From: VRUE01 sp036265675
Lineage (GTDB): Bacteria > Actinomycetota > Thermoleophilia > Solirubrobacterales > 70-9
Direction: 5' to 3'
DNA: 18,105 nucleotides
Assembly (NCBI GenBank): GCA_036265675.1
Contig: DATAOP010000035.1
Location: 1-18,105, forward strand
The translations under genes and the position numbers were made by a program. The notes under the pieces were generated by a model. That model had not been told where the DNA came from. It saw only the letters and a list, made by a program, of their open reading frames with translations, and made no database searches. This document shows positions 7,098 through 14,580 of the stretch, piece after piece (position 1 is the first letter of the stretch; every line of letters begins with the position of its first letter).

Positions 7098-7116
7098 TTA
7101 GGTTCGCCTAATTAGG
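7098..7116 (-). promoter_or_regulatory. IdeR/DtxR-like iron box before efeU
   Basis: TTAGGTTCGCCTAATTAGG, five bases upstream of the efeU ATG, contains the perfect inverted repeat TTAGG-4-CCTAA overlapping the palindrome CCTAATTAGG. Thirteen of 19 positions match the mycobacterial IdeR consensus as I remember it, with 13 of the first 14 identical. Location and the downstream iron permease both support an iron-dependent repressor site. Confidence 0.68.
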
Positions 7117-7126
7117 ATGACCGAAA

Positions 7127-7145
7127 ACCTAGCACGTCACTAGGT
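7127..7145. promoter_or_regulatory. Second TAGG/CCTA inverted repeat upstream of efeU
   Basis: ACCTAG-CACGTCA-CTAGGT is a perfect 6-bp inverted repeat with a 7-base spacer, 10 bases upstream of the iron box. On the minus strand it is followed by TTT, so it could be a weak terminator for the GFA-family gene ending at 7167. Alternatively, it is a second, lower-affinity site of the iron regulator, because it reuses the TAGG/CCTA words. Sequence alone does not decide. Confidence 0.4.
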
Positions 7146-7166
7146 ATTTGGGTCTGGCGGCCCGAC

Positions 7167-7595
7167 TCAGTCGGCCTGGGCGCTCTCCGCGTGGCGCCGA
7201 AGGCCGTCATCCGGGATCTCCTCCCAGGAGGCGGCATAGGCGATGAACTGGCGCACGCTCGGGCGGATGCCCGGGTCCGCGTCGAAGGTCCCCATCCGGA
7301 TGCTCATCCGCTCGTGGTCGCCAGGATCACGACTCATCACCGCCGACCCGCATTCGGCGCAGAAGTGCTTTTCCCAACCCCCACCCTGCGGCCGCCAGGC
7401 CCTCAGCGCCTCCTCGCCCGAGACGAGCCGGAACGTGCCCGGCTCCGGCCGCGCGTTGGCGGAGGCGGCGGTGCCGCTGCGTCGCTGGCAGCGGGTGCAG
7501 TGGCAGTAGTTCGCGGCGACGAGCGGCGCGGTCACCTCGTATCGGACCGTGCCGCAGGCGCAGCCCCCCGTGATCGGAAGCACCGGTTCCGCCAT
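7167..7595 (-). CDS. GFA/CENP-V family zinc-binding protein
   Basis: Soluble protein of 142 residues with the complete cysteine pattern of the Gfa family: GGCACGTVRYEV (residues 10-21), CHCTRCQRRSG (about 31-41) and HFCAECGS (about 77-84), expected to bind two zinc ions in a Mss4-like fold. The founding member was named a glutathione-dependent formaldehyde-activating enzyme, but most family members are uncharacterised, so I would not assign that reaction here. It diverges from the glycosyltransferase with a 40-base gap. There is no Shine-Dalgarno site. TACCCT six bases before the ATG suggests a leaderless transcript. Confidence 0.9.
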   Translation of the reverse strand: MAEPVLPITGGCACGTVRYEVTAPLVAANYCHCTRCQRRSGTAASANARPEPGTFRLVSGEEALRAWRPQGGGWEKHFCAECGSAVMSRDPGDHERMSIRMGTFDADPGIRPSVRQFIAYAASWEEIPDDGLRRHAESAQAD

Positions 7596-7601
7596 CCATC
7601 G

Positions 7602-7629
7602 AGGGTAGCCGCATTGCGGCGGATAGATT
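7602..7629. promoter_or_regulatory. Divergent leaderless promoters flanking a 13-bp inverted repeat
   Basis: Two opposed -10-like elements, TACCCT (minus strand, 7607 to 7602) and TAGATT (plus strand, 7624-7629), each end 6 bases before an ATG, for the GFA-family gene and the glycosyltransferase respectively. Between them sits the perfect inverted repeat GCCGCA-T-TGCGGC (7608-7620). A regulator bound there would touch both promoters. No convincing -35 element is visible on either side. Confidence 0.42.
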
Positions 7630-7635
7630 GATGCG

Positions 7636-8937
7636 ATGAGCGACGAGCGCTCGACCGTCGTCTTCTTCCCCGAGGGTGCCTACGGGCCGACCAACAACTG
7701 CGTCGGGATCGGCGACGTCCTCCGGCAGCGCGGCCATCGCGTCGTCTTCATCATCGAGGAGTCGTTCGAGGGGACGCTGGAGAAGCAGGGCTTCGAGGAG
7801 CGGCTGATGCGGCTGACCCCGCCGCCGGAGGTCGAGGAGGTCCCGGGCCAATTCTGGAAGGACTTCATCCGCGACACCGCACCGGTCTTCCGGCGGCCGA
7901 CGATCGACCAGCTCGCGGAGTTCATCGCGCCGACCTTCCAGGCCCTGATCGACGGCGCCCGCTACGTCGACGACCGCCTGCTCGAGATCATCGACGAGCT
8001 CGACCCCGACCTCGTCGTCGAGGACAACGTCGTCACCTTCCCGGCCCTGCTCACGAACGGCCGGCCGTGGGCGCGGATTGTGTCCTGCAACCCGACCGAG
8101 ATCAAGGACCCCGACGTGCCGACGCCGTTCTGCGGCCTGCCGGTCGCCGATCGCTCGGCCTGGGCCGAGCACTGGGACGCCTACCGGGCCGCGCTCGGCG
8201 AGATGCACGGGTCGTTCAGCGAGTACTGCGGCGAGCGCGGCGCCCCGCCGCTGCCGGCCGACAACTTCATCCACGAGAGCCCGCTGCTGAACCTCTACCT
8301 CTACCCGGAGGAGATCGACTACCGGCGCGCGAACCCGCTCGGCGCGAGCTGGCACAACCTCCAGGCGAGCGTCCGCGCCACCGACCCCGACTGGGCCCTG
8401 CCGCAGGGCCTGGCGGAGCGCGAGGGGCCGCTGCTCTACCTCAGCCTCGGCTCGCTCGGCTCGGCCGACGTCTCGCTGATGGAGAAGCTGGTCGGCGAGC
8501 TGGCGGATGCTCCCTACCGGGTCATCGTCTCGAAGGGGCCGCAGGCGGCCGAGTACGAGCTCGCCGACAACATGGTCGGCGAGGAGTTCCTCCCCCAGAC
8601 CGCGGTATTGCCGCAGGTCGACCTCGTGATCACCCACGGCGGCAACAACACCGTCACCGAGTCGCTCCACTTCGGCAAGCCGATGATCGCCCTGCCGCTG
8701 TTCTGGGACCAATATGACAACGCCCAGCGCCTTGACGAGACCGGGTTCGGGATCAGGCTCGACACCTACCGCCACGACGGGGCGGAGCTGACCGGCGCGA
8801 TCGACCGCCTGCTCGGCGACGCGGAGCTCGGAGGCCGCCTGGCGTCACTGGCGAAGGGCCTGCGGGACTTCGAGGGGACGAGGCGCGCCGCCGACCTGAT
8901 CGAGGAGGCGATCGCCGCGGACGCCGGGGGGAAATGA
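7636..8937 (+). CDS. UGT/MGT-type glycosyltransferase (GT1 family)
   Basis: Cytoplasmic GT-B fold enzyme of 433 residues expected to move a sugar from an NDP-sugar to a small-molecule, lipid or glycan acceptor. The N-terminal acceptor half opens with a Rossmann strand and a GIGDVLRQRGHRVVFI helix. The C-terminal donor half has LLYLSLGSLG (about 273-282), VIVSKG and the donor-binding signature VITHGGNNTVTES with H334, followed by GKPMIALPLFWDQYDNA. These features match macrolide-type and UDP-glycosyltransferases of family GT1. All 38 glutamate codons are GAG, fitting a native highly GC gene. The stop overlaps the next gene's start (ATGA), which implies co-translation with the NDH-2-like dehydrogenase. 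The acceptor is unknown. TAGATT six bases before the ATG suggests leaderless transcription. Confidence 0.9.
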   Translation: MSDERSTVVFFPEGAYGPTNNCVGIGDVLRQRGHRVVFIIEESFEGTLEKQGFEERLMRLTPPPEVEEVPGQFWKDFIRDTAPVFRRPTIDQLAEFIAPTFQALIDGARYVDDRLLEIIDELDPDLVVEDNVVTFPALLTNGRPWARIVSCNPTEIKDPDVPTPFCGLPVADRSAWAEHWDAYRAALGEMHGSFSEYCGERGAPPLPADNFIHESPLLNLYLYPEEIDYRRANPLGASWHNLQASVRATDPDWALPQGLAEREGPLLYLSLGSLGSADVSLMEKLVGELADAPYRVIVSKGPQAAEYELADNMVGEEFLPQTAVLPQVDLVITHGGNNTVTESLHFGKPMIALPLFWDQYDNAQRLDETGFGIRLDTYRHDGAELTGAIDRLLGDAELGGRLASLAKGLRDFEGTRRAADLIEEAIAADAGGK

Positions 8938-10241
8938 GCCACCGCGTAATCGTCATCGGCGGCGGCTTCGGCGGCCTGATGGCGGCCAAGCACCTCGCCC
9001 GGGCCCCGGTCGAGCTGACCCTGATCGACCGCCGCAACTTCCATCTGTTCCAGCCGCTGACCTACCAGCTGGCGACGGGAGCCCTCTCGCCGGCGGAAGT
9101 CTGTTATCCGCTGCGGGAGATCTTCAAGCGCCAGAGGAACGTCGAGGTGATGCTGGGCGAGGTGACGGGGTTCGATCTCGACCAGCGCTGCGTCGCCGTC
9201 ACCCCCGGCGCCGGCGACCCGCGGCCGACGTCGCTCGCCTACGACACCCTGATCGCCGCCGGCGGCTCCCGCTACTCCTACTTCGGCCACGACGAGTGGC
9301 GGGCGACGGCGCCCGAGGTGAAGTCGCTGGAGAGCGCGCTCGCCGCCCGCGCCCGGCTGCTGAGCGCGTTCGAGGCGGCCGAGATGGAGCCCGACGAGGA
9401 GCGGCGGCGGGCCCTTCTAACCTTCGTCGTCGTCGGAGCGGGGCCGACCGGCGTCGAGATGGCGGGGCAGATCGCCGAGCTCGCCAACAGCACCCTCCCG
9501 AGCAACTTCCGATCGATCGACGCGAGGGAGGGGCGGGTCCTGCTGATCGAGGCCGGCGACCGGGTCCTCGCGACCTTTCCCCCCTCGCTCTCGCGCAGCG
9601 CCGCCCGCTCACTCGAGCGGCTCGGAGTGACGCCGGTCCTGAACCGGACCGTGACCGGCATCGACGGGGATTCGGTGACGGTCGAGGATCCGGACGGGAG
9701 CTCGGAGACGATCCCCGCCGGGAACGTGATCTGGGCCGCGGGCGTGACGGCATCGTCGCTCGCCGCCCGGCTCGCGGAGAGCTCAGGTGCCGAGCTCGAC
9801 CGTGCCGGCCGGGTCCTGGTCGAACCCGACCTGACCCTGCCCGGCCACCCCGAGGTCTTCGCCCTCGGCGACATGGTCCGCGTCCGCGATGCCGACGGCG
9901 CCCCCCAGGCCTTGCCCGGAGTCGCACCCGTCGCGATGCAGCAGGGCCGCCACGCGGCCGGCGCCGTTCGCGCGAGGCTGGCCGGGAAGGCCGCCGGCGC
10001 CTTCCACTACCGCGACAAGGGCAACCTCGCCACGATCGGTCGCGCCGCCGCGGTCGCCGACCTCCACCTCCTGCGCCTCAGCGGCTTCCCGGCCTGGGTG
10101 ACCTGGCTCGTCGTCCACCTCTGGTACCTGATCGGCTTCCAGAACCGCCTGCTGGTGATGATCCGCTGGTCGGTCAGCTTCTTCACCCGCGGCCGCGGGG
10201 CGCGGCTGATCACGAGCGCCGAGGCCGACCCGCCCGGGTAG
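8934..10241 (+). CDS. Type II NADH dehydrogenase-like FAD oxidoreductase
   Basis: Probable NDH-2, 435 residues: oxidises NADH and reduces membrane quinone through FAD without pumping protons. The N-terminal dinucleotide site is VIVIGGGFGGL (FAD, G9-G14). The second is VVVGAGPTGVE (NAD, G168-G173), followed by the second FAD contact FALGDMVRV. The AMQQGRHAAG helix and a conserved GNLATIGR-A block fit NDH-2 enzymes. The C-terminus has an amphipathic/hydrophobic segment (WVTWLVVHLWYLIGF) typical for membrane attachment. Length is usual for bacterial NDH-2. Its start overlaps the glycosyltransferase stop by 4 bases. It ends 12 bases before the convergent macro-domain gene. A soluble family member acting on another substrate cannot be excluded. 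Confidence 0.9.
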   Translation: MSHRVIVIGGGFGGLMAAKHLARAPVELTLIDRRNFHLFQPLTYQLATGALSPAEVCYPLREIFKRQRNVEVMLGEVTGFDLDQRCVAVTPGAGDPRPTSLAYDTLIAAGGSRYSYFGHDEWRATAPEVKSLESALAARARLLSAFEAAEMEPDEERRRALLTFVVVGAGPTGVEMAGQIAELANSTLPSNFRSIDAREGRVLLIEAGDRVLATFPPSLSRSAARSLERLGVTPVLNRTVTGIDGDSVTVEDPDGSSETIPAGNVIWAAGVTASSLAARLAESSGAELDRAGRVLVEPDLTLPGHPEVFALGDMVRVRDADGAPQALPGVAPVAMQQGRHAAGAVRARLAGKAAGAFHYRDKGNLATIGRAAAVADLHLLRLSGFPAWVTWLVVHLWYLIGFQNRLLVMIRWSVSFFTRGRGARLITSAEADPPG

Positions 10242-10253
10242 GCACCGGCGGCG

Positions 10254-10799
10254 TCAGCTCGCGGCCTCGTCCAGGGCGCGTTCGAAAGCGGCGAGCTCGC
10301 GGTCGCCGAAGAGGCAGAAGCGGACGAGCCCGATCCCGGGAGCCCTGTCGAGCGCCTCGGACGTCGAGGAGACCGCGATCGGTGCCGCCTCCTCGAACGG
10401 GTAGCCGTAGATGCCGCACGAGATCGCCGGGAACGCGATCGAGGACAGGCCCAATTCAGCGGCCACCGCGACCGCGGACCGGTGCGCCGAGGCCAGCAAC
10501 TCCGCCTCCTTGCCCGCGTGCCGGCCGTAGACGGGCCCGACCGCGTGGATCACCCGGCGGGCGCGCAGCCCGAATCCGTCGGTCGCCACCGCCTCGCCGG
10601 TGGCGAGCCGGCCGCGGGCGGCGACCAGCTGATCCGAGGCCCGCTGCAGCTCCGGCCCCGCCGCCCTCGCGATTGCGCCGGCCACTCCGCCGCCGTGCGC
10701 GAGCGCCGAGTTCGCGGCGTTGACGATCGCGTCCAGATCCTGCTCGGTGATGTCGGCCTGGACTACCTCGATCCGCTGGCCGGAAAGGCTTGGGCTAAT
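10254..10799 (-). CDS. Macro-domain protein (ADP-ribose/O-acetyl-ADP-ribose hydrolase type), start codon unclear
   Basis: Soluble macro domain of about 180 residues that should bind ADP-ribose and possibly deacetylate O-acetyl-ADP-ribose or remove ADP-ribose marks. Visible motifs: IEVVQADIT at the N-terminus, DAIVNAANS, the catalytic loop HGGGVAGAIARAAG, RVIHAVGP, and SCGIYGYPFEEAA. The domain itself is complete, but no ATG, GTG or TTG occurs near its beginning. The nearest in-frame candidates are TTGs at 10931 and 10937, which would add more than 40 Arg/Ala-rich residues overlapping the upstream gene. I use ATT at 10799, which overlaps the upstream TAG stop as ATTAG and starts the protein eight codons before IEVVQ. 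Translational coupling, a +1 frameshift fusion or a sequence error are alternatives. The family is certain; the start is not. Confidence 0.85.
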   Translation of the reverse strand: MSPSLSGQRIEVVQADITEQDLDAIVNAANSALAHGGGVAGAIARAAGPELQRASDQLVAARGRLATGEAVATDGFGLRARRVIHAVGPVYGRHAGKEAELLASAHRSAVAVAAELGLSSIAFPAISCGIYGYPFEEAAPIAVSSTSEALDRAPGIGLVRFCLFGDRELAAFERALDEAAS

Positions 10800-11076
10800 G
10801 ACCGTGGCCGCGCGCGTGGGCCGCTTCGACCACGCAGCGCGAGAAGGGGGTGCCCTTCTCGCCGGGCACGTGTTTCTTGCTTTCGCCCTTGCACACCTGC
10901 CCCGGCGCAGATCCAGTGCCGCTCGAGTCAACCGCAAACTGGTAGTTGCCGGTGCCTGGCCCGTTCTTTCCCAGAGACACTGCAGCGGCGATGAGAACGA
11001 CCCCCAGCGCGATCAGCAGGATGGCTGAGGTCCTAAGTGAACGGCGGCGCTTCGGCTTTTCACCGGAAGATCCCAT
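10795..11076 (-). CDS. Small single-helix membrane protein, hypothetical
   Basis: A 93-residue protein with a basic N-terminus (GEKPKRRRS), one transmembrane helix (about 17-36, ILLIALGVVLIAAAVSL) and an exported C-terminal part. The latter contains two cysteines in VCKGESKKHVPGEKGTPFSRCVV, which could form a disulfide. I have seen similar C-KKHV-G-KGTPFS-C segments in secreted actinobacterial proteins but can name no function. The tail is His-rich (HARGHGH). GAGGG lies two to three bases before the ATG, close but usable. Its first 64 bases overlap the end of the large membrane-protein gene, and its stop touches the presumed start of the macro-domain gene, so the three may be co-translated. 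Confidence 0.72.
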   Translation of the reverse strand: MGSSGEKPKRRRSLRTSAILLIALGVVLIAAAVSLGKNGPGTGNYQFAVDSSGTGSAPGQVCKGESKKHVPGEKGTPFSRCVVEAAHARGHGH

Positions 11077-13235
11077 TTCCCTCGACCGGAACCTACCCGG
11101 AACGAGGACCGTGTAACGGCAAGCTGGCCGGATGATCGAGGCGGGATCGAGCCGATGTCACGGGAACGGACGCGGTAGAGGATCACCCCCCCGGTCTCGT
11201 GGATCCGTTGCAGGGTCGGGTCCCGCGCGAGGGCGCGAAAGTCGGTCGGGAAATAGGACCCGCCAAGGTTCACGTACGGCCGCCCCGCCGCCACGTACGT
11301 GGCGGCGCCCGGAACGGCGGACGACGCGGGATGCCGGAAGAAGGCGCGCGACCGGCTGAGGAGGTGGATCGCTTCGGACCGCCAGGGATCGGGCTGGGCG
11401 AAGGGCGTCCGGCCGTCGAGCAGGCCCATGCGTCGAGTCAGCATTCCGAGCGCGCCCTCCGTGTATCCGTTGGCCAGGATCCGTGCGCTGGGGGGCAGGT
11501 TCCGGTCGATCCATCGATAGGTGTCGATCGCGCCCGGGGAGAGACCGCCGGCGCGTGGCGACGCGATTTCGAAGGGCGGCACCCCACGATCCTGACTTGC
11601 GGTGACCGTCGTGAAGGTCCAGATCGTCGCGACCGACAGGATCACCGCGGGGACGAGGCCGACCCCGTGCCCGAGCCAACCTGCTCGTCCGCGGAAGTCC
11701 AATCGGTCGAAACGGGCAAAGTGCGGCGCCCTGAGCTGCGAGAGGAGGCGGGACCCGCCCCAGGCCACCCCTGCGATCAGGATCGGAAAGATCAGCGCCC
11801 AGTACGGCATCAGCCTCATTGGGCCGACCCGTTGCGGCACCCAAGTCGAGTAGTAGACGCAGATCAGGACAGCGAGCAGGTAGACGCCGACCGCGTATGA
11901 GCTCCACGTGATGACGGCCCTCTTCGCCGAGTCCGGCCATCGCGCCAGCCTCGGGGGCGCCTGGAGCAGGATGGCCCCGACGAGGAGGATCAGGGCGCCG
12001 AGCATGAGGAGGACGCTCGACCGGGCATGAATGTCGAAGAAGAACCACGACGCGTTGGAAGAGAAGAACGGCCTGATGGTCGAATAGACCCCGAAGGGGT
12101 GGTTGCACTCCGGCACGTTCGGACGTGCGAACGGGTTCGCGGACACGTAGGCGAGGTTGTAGACGACGCGTGTCTCGTCGATCCCGTTCTTCGGGCTCTG
12201 AGCCAGGTCCTGGCCGGTGGAGCCGATGACGAGGCGGAGGCTGCCGAAGAGCACCACGAACACGACGACCGCGGCCAGGACCGGCCGCCAGGGGAGGGCG
12301 GAGGGACGACGCCGCCAAAGCGGTGGAGCCGCGTGGCCGAGGATGATTCCTCCCCAGAGCGGAGCGACCAGCAACGAGCTCACGGGATGGGCCAGGAAGG
12401 AGGAGGCCAGAACGAGACCGGCCAGGGCCCCCCATAGCCTCGAGCGTCGACCGATCGCCCGGTCGAGGAGCCATGCGGACCAGATCAGCAGGATGAACGC
12501 GAATGCCTCCGGCTTGTAGACCAGCAGCCGTGTCTCGACGCGGCTCACATTCAGCGTCAGGACGGCCGCGATCCAGGCCCACCACGAGGGCAGCCAGCAG
12601 CGCCACAGAGCGAAGGCGGCGAACAGTGCCGTGATGACCATGGCGATCCGATAGCGCTCCTCGAGGACAAAGCCCGAGTTTCCGGCCAGGCTCGAGGTCG
12701 CGGCTCCGTGGCTCACCGAGAACGCGTACTCGTACGGAAACTCACGCTGTCGCCCCCACTCCGGGAGCGTCGGTGGGATTCCGCCGGCTTCGACAACTCT
12801 GCCGACGATCCCCCAGTGGTAGTAGACGATGGTGCCGTTGGGATGCCCGCTGCCGGTGTCCTCGATCCCCTCCGGCACCAGCACGGTGAACCACGTCAGC
12901 GCGGCGGCGCAGACAATCAGCGCAACCGGGACAGCCTGCGGCCTGGGGAGATGGAACTCCGGCCGGCGGACCCGGCCCCAGAGGCCACGGAGAGCTGCCT
13001 TCGCACGCCAGGCCGCGCCCGCCGCAAGCGCCGTGATTCCGAGGGCCACGTTCCAGGCCGCGAGCGAATGCGTCGCAAGGCCGACTGCCCCGGCCAGCAG
13101 CGTTGCGGGGACCGCGAGGGCGAGCGAGAGGAAGAACCGGTCCCATCGGCCCAGTGCGGTCGGAAGCACTATCCAGCCGGCGAAGAACCCAGCTAGGAAG
13201 AACGTCACCAGCAGCGAAAGCAGTTCTCTGACCAT
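11013..13235 (-). CDS. Large polytopic membrane protein, GT-C glycosyltransferase-like
   Basis: A 740-residue protein with about a dozen hydrophobic helices through residue ~560, then a soluble, probably extracytoplasmic domain. The layout resembles GT-C enzymes, which use polyprenyl-phosphate sugars at the outer membrane face. An early loop carries acidic and aromatic residues (VPEGIEDTGS, YYHWGIVGRVVEAGGIPP). Later segments include ETRLLVYKPEAFAF and FLAHPVSSLLVAPLWGG. The C-terminal domain (TYRWIDRNLPPSARILANGYTEGALG ... GGVILYRV) also fits such proteins. I cannot point to a proven catalytic residue, so transferase activity is inference. The last ~50 residues after VILYRV are low-complexity and overlap the next gene by 64 bases, suggesting a lost stop codon or a frameshift. 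The start at 13235 has GGAG directly adjacent to the ATG, which is too close; a slightly later GTG start is possible. Confidence 0.78.
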   Translation of the reverse strand: MVRELLSLLVTFFLAGFFAGWIVLPTALGRWDRFFLSLALAVPATLLAGAVGLATHSLAAWNVALGITALAAGAAWRAKAALRGLWGRVRRPEFHLPRPQAVPVALIVCAAALTWFTVLVPEGIEDTGSGHPNGTIVYYHWGIVGRVVEAGGIPPTLPEWGRQREFPYEYAFSVSHGAATSSLAGNSGFVLEERYRIAMVITALFAAFALWRCWLPSWWAWIAAVLTLNVSRVETRLLVYKPEAFAFILLIWSAWLLDRAIGRRSRLWGALAGLVLASSFLAHPVSSLLVAPLWGGIILGHAAPPLWRRRPSALPWRPVLAAVVVFVVLFGSLRLVIGSTGQDLAQSPKNGIDETRVVYNLAYVSANPFARPNVPECNHPFGVYSTIRPFFSSNASWFFFDIHARSSVLLMLGALILLVGAILLQAPPRLARWPDSAKRAVITWSSYAVGVYLLAVLICVYYSTWVPQRVGPMRLMPYWALIFPILIAGVAWGGSRLLSQLRAPHFARFDRLDFRGRAGWLGHGVGLVPAVILSVATIWTFTTVTASQDRGVPPFEIASPRAGGLSPGAIDTYRWIDRNLPPSARILANGYTEGALGMLTRRMGLLDGRTPFAQPDPWRSEAIHLLSRSRAFFRHPASSAVPGAATYVAAGRPYVNLGGSYFPTDFRALARDPTLQRIHETGGVILYRVRSRDIGSIPPRSSGQLAVTRSSFRVGSGRGKWDLPVKSRSAAVHLGPQPSC

Positions 13236-13332
13236 CTCCGGGGGCGGCAGGTTGACAGGTGAGCCCTATGGCTCTGCCCAAGGCTGATACCCGGGCGCTG
13301 GGCTCTGCTTCAGCGACGCTGCCGGCGGCGGA

Positions 13333-14490
13333 TCAGCCGTTGAGCCGAAGCTGGGCGACCACGCCGGCGTGATCGGACGGCCAGAGCGGTGGCGTCGCCT
13401 CGAACGGGGAGTCGCCGATCAGCTGAGCCCCATCGGATTTGGCCGCGCCGCGGGTGAGGATCAGGTCGATCCGGGTCCGCAGGGTGGAGACGGGGTTGTT
13501 CAGCGCGCCGGGCGCGAGTGGCGGAGTGTTCGACTCCTGGCAGCAGGAGAGGCCGGGACCGAGCTGGTCCTCGTCCCAGGCGTCCCGGAATTTCCCGGGA
13601 GCCGTCACCTGCGCGTAGGAGTTGGTCGTCGACCCGTCAGCGGCGGAGTTGAAGTCGCCGGTGGCGATGACCGTCCCGCCCCTGGCGGGCCCCTTGAGGA
13701 ATTCGCCCGCCTGCGTCTGCTGCACGGTCGGGAATTCCTCGGTCTCGAGGTGGGTGGTGACGAACCGGAACGGCTGCTGCTTCAGCCTCGCGTCGATGCT
13801 CGCCCAGCCGCGGTCGAACGAAAGCGACCCGACCGGCGAGTTGACGACCTCCTGCGCTGCGTAGCGCCCGCTCTGCGGGTTGCTCCAGGTCAGTCCGGGC
13901 GTGTCGTCGTTGACCAGGATCACGTCGCGATCCTGGAGCCGGACCGTGCAGTTGATGGTCGCGGGCGGTTCGAAGCATTCACCGAGGGCAAGCGGCGCCG
14001 GACCGATGTCGGCATTGTCCGAGACGGCCGCCACCGAGTAGTCGAGGCCGCGGGCTTCGAGGTCGCTCTGCAGAATGGCGAGGAAGTCGAATCCGAGAGG
14101 CGCTTTTTCGCCTTCGGTCGTCCATTTGGTGACCTCCTGGAGGCCGATCAGGTCCGGGCCCTGGGCCTCGACCTCGTCGGCGATCGCTTCCGCGCGGGCT
14201 GGGAAGTTCGTGTACAGCACTGTGCCGTAGATCTGCGCGACGGCCGCGACGAACGAGGCCGCATCGGTCGCGGTGAGGGCAGGTGTGAGGCTCGAGCCCA
14301 GATACAGGTTCTGGGTCATCACGGTCAGGTCGCGCTTGCCGGGACCGGAGCCGGCGGCGCCGCTGACGGCGTGGGCATGGCCGATGGCCGGGCTCTGGGG
14401 CTTCGCCGTCGCGGATGAGGCGAGGAGGCCGAGCGCAACGAGGAGCACGGCCATGGGGGCGGCGAAACGGAGGCGATGGAGGCTGATCAT
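13333..14490 (-). CDS. Secreted endonuclease/exonuclease/phosphatase-family protein
   Basis: Exported metal-dependent phosphoesterase of 385 residues. The signal peptide is about residues 1-29 (APMAVLLVALGLLASSATA). The EEP (DNase I-like) core is complete: VMTQNLYLG (Mg-coordinating Asn), GLQEV (catalytic Glu), TTHLETEE (His), GDFNS (Asp/Asn pair), RIDLILT and the terminal PSDHAGVVA (Asp-His). Substrates in this superfamily range from DNA to inositol phosphates and sphingomyelin, and nothing here picks one. A C-x6-C pair (ECFEPPATINC) and a CC pair may form disulfides. The start at 14490 is well supported by AAGGAG four to five bases upstream. It stands alone between the membrane-protein gene (97-base gap) and the DUF899 gene. 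Confidence 0.9.
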   Translation of the reverse strand: MISLHRLRFAAPMAVLLVALGLLASSATAKPQSPAIGHAHAVSGAAGSGPGKRDLTVMTQNLYLGSSLTPALTATDAASFVAAVAQIYGTVLYTNFPARAEAIADEVEAQGPDLIGLQEVTKWTTEGEKAPLGFDFLAILQSDLEARGLDYSVAAVSDNADIGPAPLALGECFEPPATINCTVRLQDRDVILVNDDTPGLTWSNPQSGRYAAQEVVNSPVGSLSFDRGWASIDARLKQQPFRFVTTHLETEEFPTVQQTQAGEFLKGPARGGTVIATGDFNSAADGSTTNSYAQVTAPGKFRDAWDEDQLGPGLSCCQESNTPPLAPGALNNPVSTLRTRIDLILTRGAAKSDGAQLIGDSPFEATPPLWPSDHAGVVAQLRLNG

Positions 14491-14580
14491 TTTTCTCCTT
14501 GCTGTGGGAACGAATCGGCGTCGTTGCTTCTTGCGCGCCCGGCCCCGCAGCCACCGCGGCCTCAATCCTACCCCCAGCCG

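Noticed and set aside
10220..10269. 8-bp repeat CGAGGCCG/CGGCCTCG around the junction of the dehydrogenase and macro-domain genes.
   Set aside because: The loop is about 34 bases and both arms lie in coding sequence, so a terminator role is unconvincing.
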